Both the position numbers and the translations under genes were made by a program. Of a stretch of 43,341 nt of DNA, positions 25,306 through 34,741 are shown piece after piece; the first letter of the stretch is position 1, and each line of letters opens with the position of its first letter. Source of the DNA: Acidobacteriaceae bacterium. Lineage in GTDB: Bacteria; Acidobacteriota; Terriglobia; Bryobacterales; Bryobacteraceae. The DNA is taken from contig CAJCIT010000221.1 of NCBI GenBank assembly GCA_903970405.1, positions 1 through 43,341 of the forward strand, written 5' to 3'. The notes under the pieces were generated by a model. It saw nothing but the letters and a program-made list of their open reading frames with translations. It did no database searches and had not been told where the DNA came from.

Positions 25306-26505
25306 ATGCTCGAAGCTGCCATGCGGCGTTTCGTTTGGCTAATCGCATTCGCTCCGCTGCTCGTTTGGTTCTACTGGTGGTTCAGCAACGGCCGCTCCGG
25401 CCCATCGTCGAACGTTACGCCGCCGCTGGTCTCCGCCACCCTTACGGGTCCGAAGCAGGTCGTCTTTGACACGCGCGACGGCTGCGAGAAAATCGACATT
25501 CCGGACGCGCCGGCGCGGGCCTTTCGCGATAGCCGGAACGTTGTTCACCTCATCGCCACGCACTACGTCGCCCGCGCAATGACCGGCCCGAGCCTGGACT
25601 TGGTGAAACACAATTGCCGGGTGATCTACCGGTCGCCACAAGACCCCGATCCTTCACATTTCGAAGACAACAACTGGCTCTACTCCTTTTACACCGAGGA
25701 TGGACGCCACGTCGCGGCCTTGGTCCACAGTGAATTCGACGGCGAGGAAATCCACGGCATGTGCGCCACGCCAAACGATACCAACAATTGTTGGTGGAAC
25801 ACAGTCACATTCGCGCAGTCGTCCGACGGCGGCAACAGCTTCACTGTGCCGGCGCCGCCGCAGAATCTGGTGGCGGCGGTGCCGTGGCCTTATGTAGTGG
25901 GCAATCTCGCCAGCGCCTATGGATACACTGCGCCGACCAATATCCAGAAGGTCGGCGCCCTTTATTACGCTTTAATAAACAGTTGGCCCCGCAAGTCCCA
26001 GAAGTACGGTGCCTGCCTGATCCGCACAGCGGATCTGTTTGAGCCAAACAGTTGGAGAGCCTGGGACGGTAAGGGCTTCACTGTCCGTTTCGCGGACCCA
26101 TACCGCGAGGCGATCGCCAAGCCTGAGGAGCATGTGTGTGAACCGGTCCTCGCCGGTGCGGCCGAGAGCCTGTTGCGGCACATGGAAAGCGAAGCATTCG
26201 TTGTCACACAGTTCGCACCCGACCAGCGCTTTGACGGGCCCGGTTTCTACATTCAGGCGTCGCGCGATCTCATCCACTGGTCGAAGCCGAGTCTTGTGGT
26301 GAGCCTCGGCGATCTGAGGACTTCGGACGGCGAAGGCAAGTGGAACTACGATTACGTCAGTCTGCTGGATCCGATGTCCGCCGACCGCAACTTCTCAAGC
26401 ATCTCCAGCCGGCCGTATCTGTATTACGTAAGGTCAGACGGAAACGACCCGCCGTATGCGAGAGTTCTTTTCCGCCGCCAGATCTCGTTACGGTTCGGTA
26501 AGTAG
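25306..26505 (+). CDS. Membrane-anchored protein with Asp-box, probable beta-propeller
   Basis: A 399-residue protein. A single N-terminal hydrophobic segment (about 9-27, FVWLIAFAPLLVWFYWWF) with Arg before it works as signal anchor or signal peptide. The rest lies outside the membrane and is rich in Trp, Tyr and Asp. FAQSSDGGNSFTVP contains an Asp-box (S-x-D-x-G-x-x-F/W), typical of sialidase-like propellers; ISQ- or HWSKPSLVVSLGDL-type blades recur. Several Cys (CEK, NCRV, MCATP, NCWW, CLIRT, CEPVL) may form disulfides. The catalytic set of a glycoside hydrolase cannot be verified. A second ATG at 25321 gives a better signal sequence. No ribosome site is clear. It may act on the product of the neighbouring glycosyltransferases. 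Confidence 0.65.
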   Translation: MLEAAMRRFVWLIAFAPLLVWFYWWFSNGRSGPSSNVTPPLVSATLTGPKQVVFDTRDGCEKIDIPDAPARAFRDSRNVVHLIATHYVARAMTGPSLDLVKHNCRVIYRSPQDPDPSHFEDNNWLYSFYTEDGRHVAALVHSEFDGEEIHGMCATPNDTNNCWWNTVTFAQSSDGGNSFTVPAPPQNLVAAVPWPYVVGNLASAYGYTAPTNIQKVGALYYALINSWPRKSQKYGACLIRTADLFEPNSWRAWDGKGFTVRFADPYREAIAKPEEHVCEPVLAGAAESLLRHMESEAFVVTQFAPDQRFDGPGFYIQASRDLIHWSKPSLVVSLGDLRTSDGEGKWNYDYVSLLDPMSADRNFSSISSRPYLYYVRSDGNDPPYARVLFRRQISLRFGK

Positions 26506-26814
26506 TGAGCAATGCTCGTTTGCGAGCTTCCAGCGGAGGAGGCTCGACGCAATAGCGCTGCTTCAACTGCGGCGATTCGCAGACAAAACGGGCCTGCCCA
26601 TGCCGCCCATACTCCGCATAGTCCGCGAAGCGATTGAAAGCAACCGCCGCCGCCTGGCGGACGCTCGGGTAAAGGGATCTGTTGCCGCTGGAGATTCTGG
26701 AGGTTATCGGCCGGCTGATCGAGGGGGTGGCATTCCGCACGCTGAAGGAACTTCGATAGGGACTGCCTATGTGCCGCCGCTGTTGACCCTCCCATCCAGA
26801 CGACCGCTCTCGCT
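26506..26814. other. Intergenic region with possible decayed coding sequence
   Basis: A 309-nt gap between convergent genes. On the minus strand a stretch reading RFADYAEYGRHGQARFVCES (roughly 26560-26640) and on the plus strand LLPLEILEVIGRLIEGVAFR (about 26690-26755) both look protein-like, but neither has a start, ribosome site or adequate length. This could be a remnant of a degraded gene. No terminator with a T run was seen. Confidence 0.3.
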
Positions 26815-29800
26815 TCATTCCAGCAGCAGCAACTCGTGCCACACGGCATGGCAAAAATGCACGTCAGGGTACTCGACGACGCGCGTTGCGAGATAGAGAT
26901 CCATGGCCTCGGTGGCGCGGTCGCCGATTGAAACCGTGAACGTGTGGCGCCGAAGGGTTTGCTCCACCGAAAACCAGCCGCTGAACGCATCCGCCTCGGT
27001 AAAATCGGTTTCAGCGGACGCGGGCGAAGTTGACTTTCTGATCCACACCGCAAACTGAACGGGATGCGATTCTTCGCGCTCAAGGGATACAACACTGCGC
27101 AGAGCTTTTGTTCCAGCCGGTATCGCGCCGGCAACGCGCACCAGCGACACACGGCCGGGAAGCGGGTGGAGCAACGTCGGATGGCCGGGGACGAAGACTG
27201 GGAACGGAAAATCTGAATTGCGGCTCAGAAGCACGCCCCGTTCCAGAATATGAGAAGAAATGGGAGTCCCCTGGCGAGCCGTTTCCGTGGCGGGCAAGGA
27301 AATTGTGCCGATCACCGGAATGGTCGCCGCCGCGAAGTCCCAAATAATCCTGCCTTGAGGCTCCGCGCCGCCCGAAGCGGTCCTCGACAGGAAATAGAGG
27401 TCGAGGGCGTTTTCAGAGGGCTCGCTCACGGGCACGATCAGTTCCTGTCTGGCGCCGCGTTCGTCGGCGGGCGCCCAACCCGACCACCAAAAAGCGTCGT
27501 CCGCGACAATCGTCTCACCGGAAAGATGCATGCGGGCATTGAGCGTCGAAACAACCACGGCCAATGAGATCAGGCGCGGTTCCAAGGCCGCGACCGAGGC
27601 GACGGCCCGCACCGAAGTGGCGCGGGGCGGGCAGACGGCATGAGCCTTGAGGACTGTGACGCCGGCCCCAGCAGGATACCTGGCGATGCCGCCGGGAGGG
27701 CTAATCAGACCCTCCAACGGCGCTGCCAGGGGCTTGATCCGCAGCCTGACATCGCCCGTTATTACGAACTCGTGCCAAAATTCCTGCGATTGCCCGCGAA
27801 CCTCGTCAAGAGCAAGATTCTCGGCCACCAGTTTGGCCGATTCGATGACATCGGCCATGAAGGATATCCCGTTGTGACGCGCAAAATCGAAGGCGTCCTC
27901 AAGCCTGTGACGCTCGACACAAAACTGAACCAGACTCCGAATCGCCTGCCAGGAGTTCGGTTCGTGAGATGACGCGCGCAACGCGATTTCGCGGGCTTCG
28001 CTACTCATGGCCGCCAGCACGTCCGGCAACCGCGATTCGTTGGCCTGATCGCCCTTCGTGAAAGTCTCGATCATATGCCGGACAATCCGGATTTGCCGCT
28101 CGCCATACGCGTCGAGAATCCGCCGGTAACCGTCCACCTGGGTCAAACGATTCAGTTCCACCGGCCGGGTCATCCTATACCAGAAGACCGGCTCTGGAAC
28201 AACCTCAAGCCGAATTCCAGACAGTACGGAAACGGCCAGAAAAGCCCAGTCGTCGATGGCGGGGCCGTGTGACGTTTGAAACCCGCCGAACTGCTTGAAA
28301 GTTCGCCGGTCAACTAGAAAAACGCCATTGCCGAAACAGTTCTCGAAGGCGCCCAGTTCGGCGCATGCGCCGATGGGAAAGTAGCTCAACCACCCGTCGC
28401 GCCCTTCGGCCGGGCTGCCGCTATGTTGGTATTGCAGCGGGACGCCCGTGACAACGCCGGCTCCCGTCCGGCGAGCCGCCGTCACGAACGTCTCAACGCA
28501 TTCCGGCATCAGAATCGCCGCGTCTTCTTCAACGAAAAGCAGGTATTCGCCAGTGGCCTGAGCCGCCGCGGCAAGTCGAGCCCCGGCGCGATCGGCAGGT
28601 CCAGCGATGACGTGCAGTGCAACCGGCGGACTGGCCGACGCAAAGGCCGCCAGAGCCGCGGTACGGCGGGCGCTCGAGACGGCGTCATCGACGAGAATGA
28701 ATTCAAGTTTTGGATGGGCCTGGCGAAGAAGCGACTCGATCAACAGAGCCGCAGTCTGAGAAAGGCTCGACAGAATCAAACAAACGGAAACAAGAGCGTC
28801 AGCCACCTGAGCCGGTTCGTGGTGGGGCTCGGCCGCGTCGCCGGCGACGCCGGACTCGGTGAGTTCGAGCCACCTCGACAAGGTGTCGGCCTGGGAAATC
28901 GCCCGGTGCACGGACTGCTGCCCGGATGTCAGGATCTGCTGGAGTTTCGCGGCAAGCGCCTGCGGGCGGGGCGCCACAAGGCATAGGTGGCGGTCATCGG
29001 CCGAAATCAGTTCGGCTGTGCCGCCAGTATCGGTGGCCACGAAAGGCAAGCCGAGTTCAAGACACTCCGCGACAACGCAGGGCGAATTCTCGGCAAGAGA
29101 AGGGATCACCGCCAGCGCCTCTTGCCTGTTCAAGTAGTTCAGTGCTTCCTCCTGCCCATACTTGGCAAGGAAGCGTAAGGGCGATGGCCACAGGCGCGCC
29201 CGTTCCACCGCATAGACTCCCGAGTGAAGACCGCCGATTTGGGCGAACTTTCCCAGAAATGTAATTCTGACGCCGGAGAGGCCGGCGGATCGATCGAGAA
29301 GGTCGATGGCATCGCAAAACAATTCCAGGCCTTTGCGGACCTCAAGGCGGCCGAAGAACACAATCTCGTCGATTGGGGCGGACTTCAGACTGGGCTCAGA
29401 CGCGGCAACCGAGCCCGGAAGCCGGACCAGATTTTGCAGAACCAAAACCTTGGCGGGCATCACCCAGCCATGCGAAGTCATCCAATCGACAAGATATTGG
29501 CTGGGGCTGATGAGAGCGTCTGCAAGTTCAGCGCAGCGCCGCTCCATGTAGGCAACGATCACCGGCTGGCGATCCCAATAGCGGAGCGAGTTGAGTTCCA
29601 GCACCCACTCATGCGGCCCATGCGTCACCACATACATGCGCGGAGCATTCTTAAGCGCGCCAGTGCGTTTTGCCAGCAGCGAATAGTAACCGTGGCCGCC
29701 GCAGTCATTAAAATAGACAACATCGAATCGATGTTGCTTCAAGTAAAGATAGACGCAATAACTCGCGGAACGGCAATCTTCGAACGCCTTTGGGACAAGC

Positions 29801-30036
29801 CGGCCGGCGGGCACAAAGTCCAGGGCGATGCCTAACTCGCGATAACTCGCGGCGAGTTCAGTGAAATTGCCCTCTTTAACACGGGGGCCGTTCTCATCGG
29901 AATCGGCAAAAGCAACAGTTACATCCAAGCCGGCGGCGGCGAGCGCAAGCCCCAGGCTGGTATTCGCGGTGCCGATCCCGCCGTTCTTGAACAGGCCATG
30001 AAACTCGGTTGTTACCAGACAGACCCGCACCTGCAT
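26815..30036 (-). CDS. Large GT4 + GT2 fusion glycosyltransferase with novel C-terminal region
   Basis: About 1073 residues from the ATG at 30036 (MQVRVCLVTTEFHGLFKNGG, the normal start of a GT-B glycosyltransferase). Residues ~1-410 form a GT4 domain: the glycogen-synthase-like GGIGTANTSLGLALAAAG, FFGRLEVRKGLELF, and the EX7E motif in ENSPCVVAE. Residues ~430-650 are a GT2 domain: LVSVCLILSSLSQ, FILVDDAVSS, and YLLFVEEDAAIL in the DxD position. The final ~350 residues contain two related beta-rich segments, with repeated FWWSGW/FSGWF and DLYFLSRT/DLYLATRV, that I cannot assign. An upstream ATG at 30201 would add 55 residues that look non-coding; no strong ribosome site precedes either. It probably builds a polysaccharide or glycosylates a protein; context suggests a link to the exporter locus. 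Confidence 0.82.
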   Translation of the reverse strand: MQVRVCLVTTEFHGLFKNGGIGTANTSLGLALAAAGLDVTVAFADSDENGPRVKEGNFTELAASYRELGIALDFVPAGRLVPKAFEDCRSASYCVYLYLKQHRFDVVYFNDCGGHGYYSLLAKRTGALKNAPRMYVVTHGPHEWVLELNSLRYWDRQPVIVAYMERRCAELADALISPSQYLVDWMTSHGWVMPAKVLVLQNLVRLPGSVAASEPSLKSAPIDEIVFFGRLEVRKGLELFCDAIDLLDRSAGLSGVRITFLGKFAQIGGLHSGVYAVERARLWPSPLRFLAKYGQEEALNYLNRQEALAVIPSLAENSPCVVAECLELGLPFVATDTGGTAELISADDRHLCLVAPRPQALAAKLQQILTSGQQSVHRAISQADTLSRWLELTESGVAGDAAEPHHEPAQVADALVSVCLILSSLSQTAALLIESLLRQAHPKLEFILVDDAVSSARRTAALAAFASASPPVALHVIAGPADRAGARLAAAAQATGEYLLFVEEDAAILMPECVETFVTAARRTGAGVVTGVPLQYQHSGSPAEGRDGWLSYFPIGACAELGAFENCFGNGVFLVDRRTFKQFGGFQTSHGPAIDDWAFLAVSVLSGIRLEVVPEPVFWYRMTRPVELNRLTQVDGYRRILDAYGERQIRIVRHMIETFTKGDQANESRLPDVLAAMSSEAREIALRASSHEPNSWQAIRSLVQFCVERHRLEDAFDFARHNGISFMADVIESAKLVAENLALDEVRGQSQEFWHEFVITGDVRLRIKPLAAPLEGLISPPGGIARYPAGAGVTVLKAHAVCPPRATSVRAVASVAALEPRLISLAVVVSTLNARMHLSGETIVADDAFWWSGWAPADERGARQELIVPVSEPSENALDLYFLSRTASGGAEPQGRIIWDFAAATIPVIGTISLPATETARQGTPISSHILERGVLLSRNSDFPFPVFVPGHPTLLHPLPGRVSLVRVAGAIPAGTKALRSVVSLEREESHPVQFAVWIRKSTSPASAETDFTEADAFSGWFSVEQTLRRHTFTVSIGDRATEAMDLYLATRVVEYPDVHFCHAVWHELLLLE

Positions 30037-30201
30037 CAGTCTACACTGGGCGTCCGAGACCCGACCGCCATGGAACGGGTCAATAACCGGACCAGTTGGA
30101 CCCGGGCGCCGCGAGAAGGAAGACCGAAGCCAGAGGGGGGCGTGATGAAACGAACTCGAAGGGCTGTGCCATCTACGATTGACCGGACTTTCGCCAATCA
30201 A

Positions 30202-30529
30202 GAGATTGGCGTGCCCAGGCGCGCGGCGGATTGGCCTGGTGCGGTGGCAAAAACCGGCGTCGAGTAGTGAATGAAAGAGTCATACAGGAAAGGAGCGGCG
30301 AACCACCCTTGACCCCGAGTCATGCGCCCGGCCGCCATCCCTACCGCGACCGCGTTCGTCCCTGGTTTCATCGATCAATAGAACAATGTTAACTTCGAAA
30401 CGGAGAGGCTTCCCTGGAAAGCTTGGCGGCGAAGCCCTGACTCGTCAAGAGATTGTAGAAAGAGGCTTTCAGGACGGATCGTGAACCAACCCGTCAAGTC
30501 CAAAAGATAGTTTTTCAGGAGCAAGACTC
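30202..30529. other. Intergenic region upstream of the two-component operon
   Basis: About 330 nt without a supported gene. It should contain the promoter of the regulator-kinase operon. GGCTTC (30407-30412) and GAAGCC (30431-30436) can pair around an 18-nt loop. AGGAG lies about 9 nt before the ATG at 30530 as ribosome site. No known riboswitch could be confirmed. Confidence 0.4.
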
Positions 30530-30994
30530 ATGGTGACCTCGCTCAGCCCAGCCAAGCAGATCGTCCTCGCCGAAGACAACTCGGCGGATATCATGTTGGT
30601 GCGGCTTGCCCTCCAGAACGCCGGGCTCGATTGCGAGTTACGCGTGCTGGACGATGGAGATAAGGCCATCGCGTTCATCGAGGAATTCGACTCAAAACCC
30701 CTTGCGGGAGCCATTGACCTGTTGCTTCTCGACATGCATCTGCCAAAGCGCAATGGCGAAGAAACATTGAACCGGTTACGCTCCAGCCACCGCTACAAAA
30801 ATACACCCGTGGTGGTGATGACCTCTTCGGATGCGCCGCGGGACCATGCGCAAGCGAAAAAACTCGCTGCGATGCATTACTTCCGGAAGCCGTCTAACCT
30901 CTCGGAGTATATGCAACTCGGCATTATCGTGCGCGGCCTCCTATCCCCGGCTCTGATTTCTGGAGATTTGCCGGCAGGCGAGGGTGAAAAATGA
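30530..30994 (+). CDS. Single-domain response regulator (Rcp1-like)
   Basis: A 154-residue stand-alone receiver. The acidic residues are in VLAEDNSAD (15-16), the phospho-acceptor is Asp68 in LLLLDMHLPKRNG, the conserved Ser/Thr is in VVVMTSSD and the Lys in YFRKPSN. It has no output domain. The NSAD, VLDDGDKA and LPKRNGEE pattern is that of Rcp1-type regulators that pair with phytochrome-like kinases. The gene overlaps the kinase start by four bases (ATGA), so the two are translated together. Probably a phosphate shuttle for the downstream kinase. Confidence 0.93.
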   Translation: MVTSLSPAKQIVLAEDNSADIMLVRLALQNAGLDCELRVLDDGDKAIAFIEEFDSKPLAGAIDLLLLDMHLPKRNGEETLNRLRSSHRYKNTPVVVMTSSDAPRDHAQAKKLAAMHYFRKPSNLSEYMQLGIIVRGLLSPALISGDLPAGEGEK

Positions 30995-33900
30995 CGCTTC
31001 CCCGCATTAAAACCGGCGAGCGCTTTGACTTTCTCTCGGGTGGCGGCGAGATGGGACGCCTCATTCGAGAATTCGACTGGTCTGGCCATCGGCTGGGAAA
31101 GCCGGATGAATGGCCGCGCAGCCTCAAAACAGCGGTCAGCCTGATCCTCAACTCCCAGCACCCCATGTGGATCGGCTGGGGACCCGAAATGTCGTTCCTC
31201 TATAACGACGCCTATCTTCATGTCCTGGGGCTCGCCAAGCACCCGAAGTCGCTTGGCCGCCCCGCGGCCGAAGTCTGGGCTGAGATTTGGGACGTCTGCG
31301 GTCCCTTGGCCGACAAGGTTTTCCAACAAGGTCAGGCAAGCTTTGTAGACGACGTGCGCCTGTTCATGCATCGGGGCGATTATCTGGAGGAAACCTACTA
31401 TTCGTTTTCCTACAGTCCGATTCGCGATGAGTCTGGCGAAGTCGGCGGCTTGTTCTGCCCATCGAACGATGTTTCTCCCAAAGTTCTGGGTGCGCGGCGG
31501 CTGCGAACCTTATCGGAATTGGCCGGCGGCCCCTATGGCGGCGAAAGCACCGATGCGGCTTGCGCCATCCTCGCGAGGGAACTGAGGAACAATCCATCCG
31601 ACGTGCCTTTTGCTCTCTTGTACGTGGCTGATTCGGACGGCACAAACCTTGTTCTGAAGCAAACCGTTGGACTTGAAAATGGGGACGAGTTCCTTTCACC
31701 TAAGGCAGTAGATCTGACAGCAGGAAAGTCCAGCGGCGCTCTGTGGCCGCTGGCGGAAGTGTTTTCCAGCAGGACAAGCAGACGCGTCTCAGTTGGACGC
31801 TTTGACGTGTTTCCGCGGGGCCCTGCCGACCAAAGAGTCTCCGAGGCGATTATTTTGCCCGTCATCTCTCGCGGCGACGACAAGCCGCTGGGCATTCTCA
31901 TCGCGGGCGTGAACCCAACGCGCAGGTCCGATCCGGATTACCAGACATTCTTTGAGCTTGCCGCCACGCAGGTTGGCACCGTAATCCAGAACGCGCGCGT
32001 TACGGAGGAAGAGAAGAAGCGGGCTTATATGCTCGAGCAACTCGACCATGCCAAGACTGCGTTTTTTTCCAACGTCAGCCACGAGTTTCGTACGCCTTTG
32101 ACGCTGATGCTCGGCAACCTGGAGGCGGCGCTCGCCGGGAACGGCCTGCCCGAAAATGAGCGCGAGCAGATCGACGCCGCCCACCGGAATTCCCTGCGTC
32201 TTCTCAAGCTCGTCAATTCGTTGCTCGATTTTTCGCGCATAGAAGCGGGCCGCACCCAGGCCATCTTTCAACCCACCGACGTCGCCGCGCTCACCGCCGA
32301 GCTCGCGAGCAATTTCCGCTCGGCTTGCGAGCGCGCCGCCTTGAAACTTGTCGTGGATTGCCCCGCGCTCACGCAGCCTGTGCACCTGGACGCTGCGATG
32401 TGGGAAAAAATCGTTCTCAACCTGCTGTCCAATGCCTTCAAATTTACTTTCGAAGGCGAGATCGCCGTTCGCGTGCGCGAAGCCAGGGGGCAGGTGGAGC
32501 TTTCGGTTCAAGACACCGGCGTTGGCATTCCCAAGGCCGAATTGCCCCGCCTCTTCGAACGTTTCCACCGTATCGCGGGACAGAGGAGCCGCTCCTACGA
32601 GGGGAGTGGTATCGGACTGGCGTTGGTACAGGAACTCGTCAAGCTTCATGGCGGGGACATTCACGTCGACAGTGAAGCCGGTCAGGGAACCACCGTGACA
32701 ATCCTTGTTCCTTTCGGAACGGGCCACCTCCCGAAAGTCCGGGCGGAAACCGCCAGGAGCCTCTCTTCGACGTCGATCCGCGCGGAGGCCTACGTCCACG
32801 AAGCGCTGCATTGGATCTCGGATGAGCCCATAACTTTTGAAGCGGCGCCTGACCAAGCCCGTTCCCCCGGTGAAGCGGGGGCGTTGCGTGAAGGCACGCG
32901 GATCGTCTTTGCCGACGACAACGCGGATATGCGCGGATACGTCCGGCGCCTGCTCGGACAGAGATGCCACATTCAAACCGCTGCCGACGGACAAGAGGCG
33001 CTGGAAGCCATTCGCGAAAGCCATCCGGACCTGATCCTCACCGACGTGATGATGCCTAATCTCGATGGCTTCGGGCTGCTACGCGCCATCCGCTCCGACC
33101 CGGCGTTGCGCGAAATCCCGGTGATCATGCTGTCCGCGCGAGCAGGCGAGGAGAGCCGCGTGGAAGGCCTGGATGCGGGAGCGGATGACTATCTGGTCAA
33201 GCCGTTTTCCGCCCGTGAATTGATCGCCCGCGTGAGTTCTCTTCTGGACCTGGCTCGCGCGAGACGGGAGTCTCTTGCCGCGCTCCGCGACAGCGAACGG
33301 CGCACGCGGGCGTTGTTCCAGCAAGCGCCAGGCTGCATCTGCGTGTTGAGCGGCCCCAATCATGTTTTCGAGTTCGTGAACGATTCATACGCTCGTCTGG
33401 TGGGAAATCGCGACTACCTCGGCAAGACATGCCGCGAAGCAGTTCCAGAAGCCGAAGGTCAAGGATACTTCGAACTTCTTGACCAATGCTATCGGACTGG
33501 CGAGCCCTTCAGGGGGCTTGAAACTCCCCTTCATTTGCGGCGCGCGCCGGACGGTCCGCTTGAGACCAGGCTGGTCGATTTCATCTACCAGCCCATCACG
33601 GACGCGGCGGGTCAAGTCACGGGCATCTTCGTCGAAGGTTTCGACGTTACCGATCGTGTATCGGCGCAATCGGCTCTGCGTGAGAGCGAGTCCCGCTTCC
33701 GAACGCTTTTCAATTCCATCGACGAGGGTTTTTGCATCATCGAAGCGATCCCCGCCACGGATGACAGCCCTGGAGACTACCGGTACATCGCCGCCAACCC
33801 GGCATTGAAGATCCAAAGCGGCATCACCATTAACGTTGGACACGACACGATTAGAGGCGTTCTTCCAACTGAGGCTCAGTCCTGGATTGACGTCTTTGAC

Positions 33901-34740
33901 GAGATCCTGCGAACAGGGGAGCCTGTCCGCGGGGAGCGGGGACTCCTTACGCAAGGACGGGTATTGGATCTTTATTCGTTCCGGCTTAATGACGAGACAG
34001 AGCGCCGCATCGCCGTGATTTTCACCGATGTTACAGCCCGTAAGCGCGCCGAAGCGGAGTTAGTGCGCGCGAATCAGGACCTTGAGCAGTTCGCCTATTC
34101 CGCGAGCCACGACCTCCAGGAACCCTTGCGTAGCATAAAGATTTACAGCGAGTTGCTGGCTCAACGCTTCGGGGACAAGTTGGAAGGCTCAGCCCGCGAT
34201 TTCCTCGGCTTCGTAACGTCCGGGGCCACCCGGATGGAAATGCTGGTGAGAGACCTTCTCGCCTATACGCAAGCCGGTCAGCTCACCCGTCCCACCACCC
34301 CCGCGGATGCCGGCGAGGCTCTGGCCAGTGCGCTTGCCAACCTCGACGGAGCGATAAGGGCAAGCGGCGCCCAGGTGATCTCCGAACCCTTGCCCTCCCT
34401 ATTCGTCCACGCAACGCAGCTTCAGCAACTTTTCCAAAACCTGGTGGGGAACTCCATCAAATACAGCCGGCCCGAAACGCCACCGGTGGTCGAAATAACG
34501 GTTCGGCGGGACGGCGAAAGCTGGTTATTCTCCGTCAGCGATAACGGCCTCGGCATCGAGGCGGAATACAAGGAGCGCATCTTTGGCCTATTCAAACGAC
34601 TCCATACACAGGATGAATATTCCGGCACCGGCATTGGCCTGGCCATTTGTCAGCGAATCGTCGAGCAATATCGCGGCCGGATCTGGGTCGACTCCGAGCC
34701 GGGAAAAGGATCCACCTTCCACTTCACCCTCCCCGCCTGA
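30991..34740 (+). CDS. Hybrid histidine kinase with two transmitter modules
   Basis: A 1249-residue soluble-looking kinase with no clear membrane segment. In order: a PAS-like sensor (about 40-165), a GAF domain (about 175-340), a first HisKA/HATPase with FFSNVSHEFRTPLTLML (His364), NLLSNAFKFT, DTGVGIPKAE and GSGIGLALVQE. A receiver follows, with FADDNAD and Asp685 in LILTDVMMPNLDGFGLL. Then come two PAS domains (about 770-900 and 905-1020), and a second HisKA/HATPase of the phytochrome-like type with YSASHDLQEPLRS (His1040), NLVGNSIKYS and GTGIGLAICQRI. Two complete transmitters in one chain are unusual. The flanking response regulators, both overlapping or adjacent, are likely its partners. 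The signal is unknown. Confidence 0.93.
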   Translation: MTLPRIKTGERFDFLSGGGEMGRLIREFDWSGHRLGKPDEWPRSLKTAVSLILNSQHPMWIGWGPEMSFLYNDAYLHVLGLAKHPKSLGRPAAEVWAEIWDVCGPLADKVFQQGQASFVDDVRLFMHRGDYLEETYYSFSYSPIRDESGEVGGLFCPSNDVSPKVLGARRLRTLSELAGGPYGGESTDAACAILARELRNNPSDVPFALLYVADSDGTNLVLKQTVGLENGDEFLSPKAVDLTAGKSSGALWPLAEVFSSRTSRRVSVGRFDVFPRGPADQRVSEAIILPVISRGDDKPLGILIAGVNPTRRSDPDYQTFFELAATQVGTVIQNARVTEEEKKRAYMLEQLDHAKTAFFSNVSHEFRTPLTLMLGNLEAALAGNGLPENEREQIDAAHRNSLRLLKLVNSLLDFSRIEAGRTQAIFQPTDVAALTAELASNFRSACERAALKLVVDCPALTQPVHLDAAMWEKIVLNLLSNAFKFTFEGEIAVRVREARGQVELSVQDTGVGIPKAELPRLFERFHRIAGQRSRSYEGSGIGLALVQELVKLHGGDIHVDSEAGQGTTVTILVPFGTGHLPKVRAETARSLSSTSIRAEAYVHEALHWISDEPITFEAAPDQARSPGEAGALREGTRIVFADDNADMRGYVRRLLGQRCHIQTAADGQEALEAIRESHPDLILTDVMMPNLDGFGLLRAIRSDPALREIPVIMLSARAGEESRVEGLDAGADDYLVKPFSARELIARVSSLLDLARARRESLAALRDSERRTRALFQQAPGCICVLSGPNHVFEFVNDSYARLVGNRDYLGKTCREAVPEAEGQGYFELLDQCYRTGEPFRGLETPLHLRRAPDGPLETRLVDFIYQPITDAAGQVTGIFVEGFDVTDRVSAQSALRESESRFRTLFNSIDEGFCIIEAIPATDDSPGDYRYIAANPALKIQSGITINVGHDTIRGVLPTEAQSWIDVFDEILRTGEPVRGERGLLTQGRVLDLYSFRLNDETERRIAVIFTDVTARKRAEAELVRANQDLEQFAYSASHDLQEPLRSIKIYSELLAQRFGDKLEGSARDFLGFVTSGATRMEMLVRDLLAYTQAGQLTRPTTPADAGEALASALANLDGAIRASGAQVISEPLPSLFVHATQLQQLFQNLVGNSIKYSRPETPPVVEITVRRDGESWLFSVSDNGLGIEAEYKERIFGLFKRLHTQDEYSGTGIGLAICQRIVEQYRGRIWVDSEPGKGSTFHFTLPA

Positions 34741-34741
34741 C

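Noticed and set aside
30400-30529. Possible cyclic-di-GMP or other riboswitch before the response regulator
   Set aside because: A GGCTTC/GAAGCC stem and a GGAAA stretch are present, but the conserved core of known classes could not be matched. A covariance-model scan would decide.
31789-33024. 411-codon minus-strand open frame
   Set aside because: Antisense to the kinase's GAF and first transmitter region, where the plus frame has intact H, N and G boxes.
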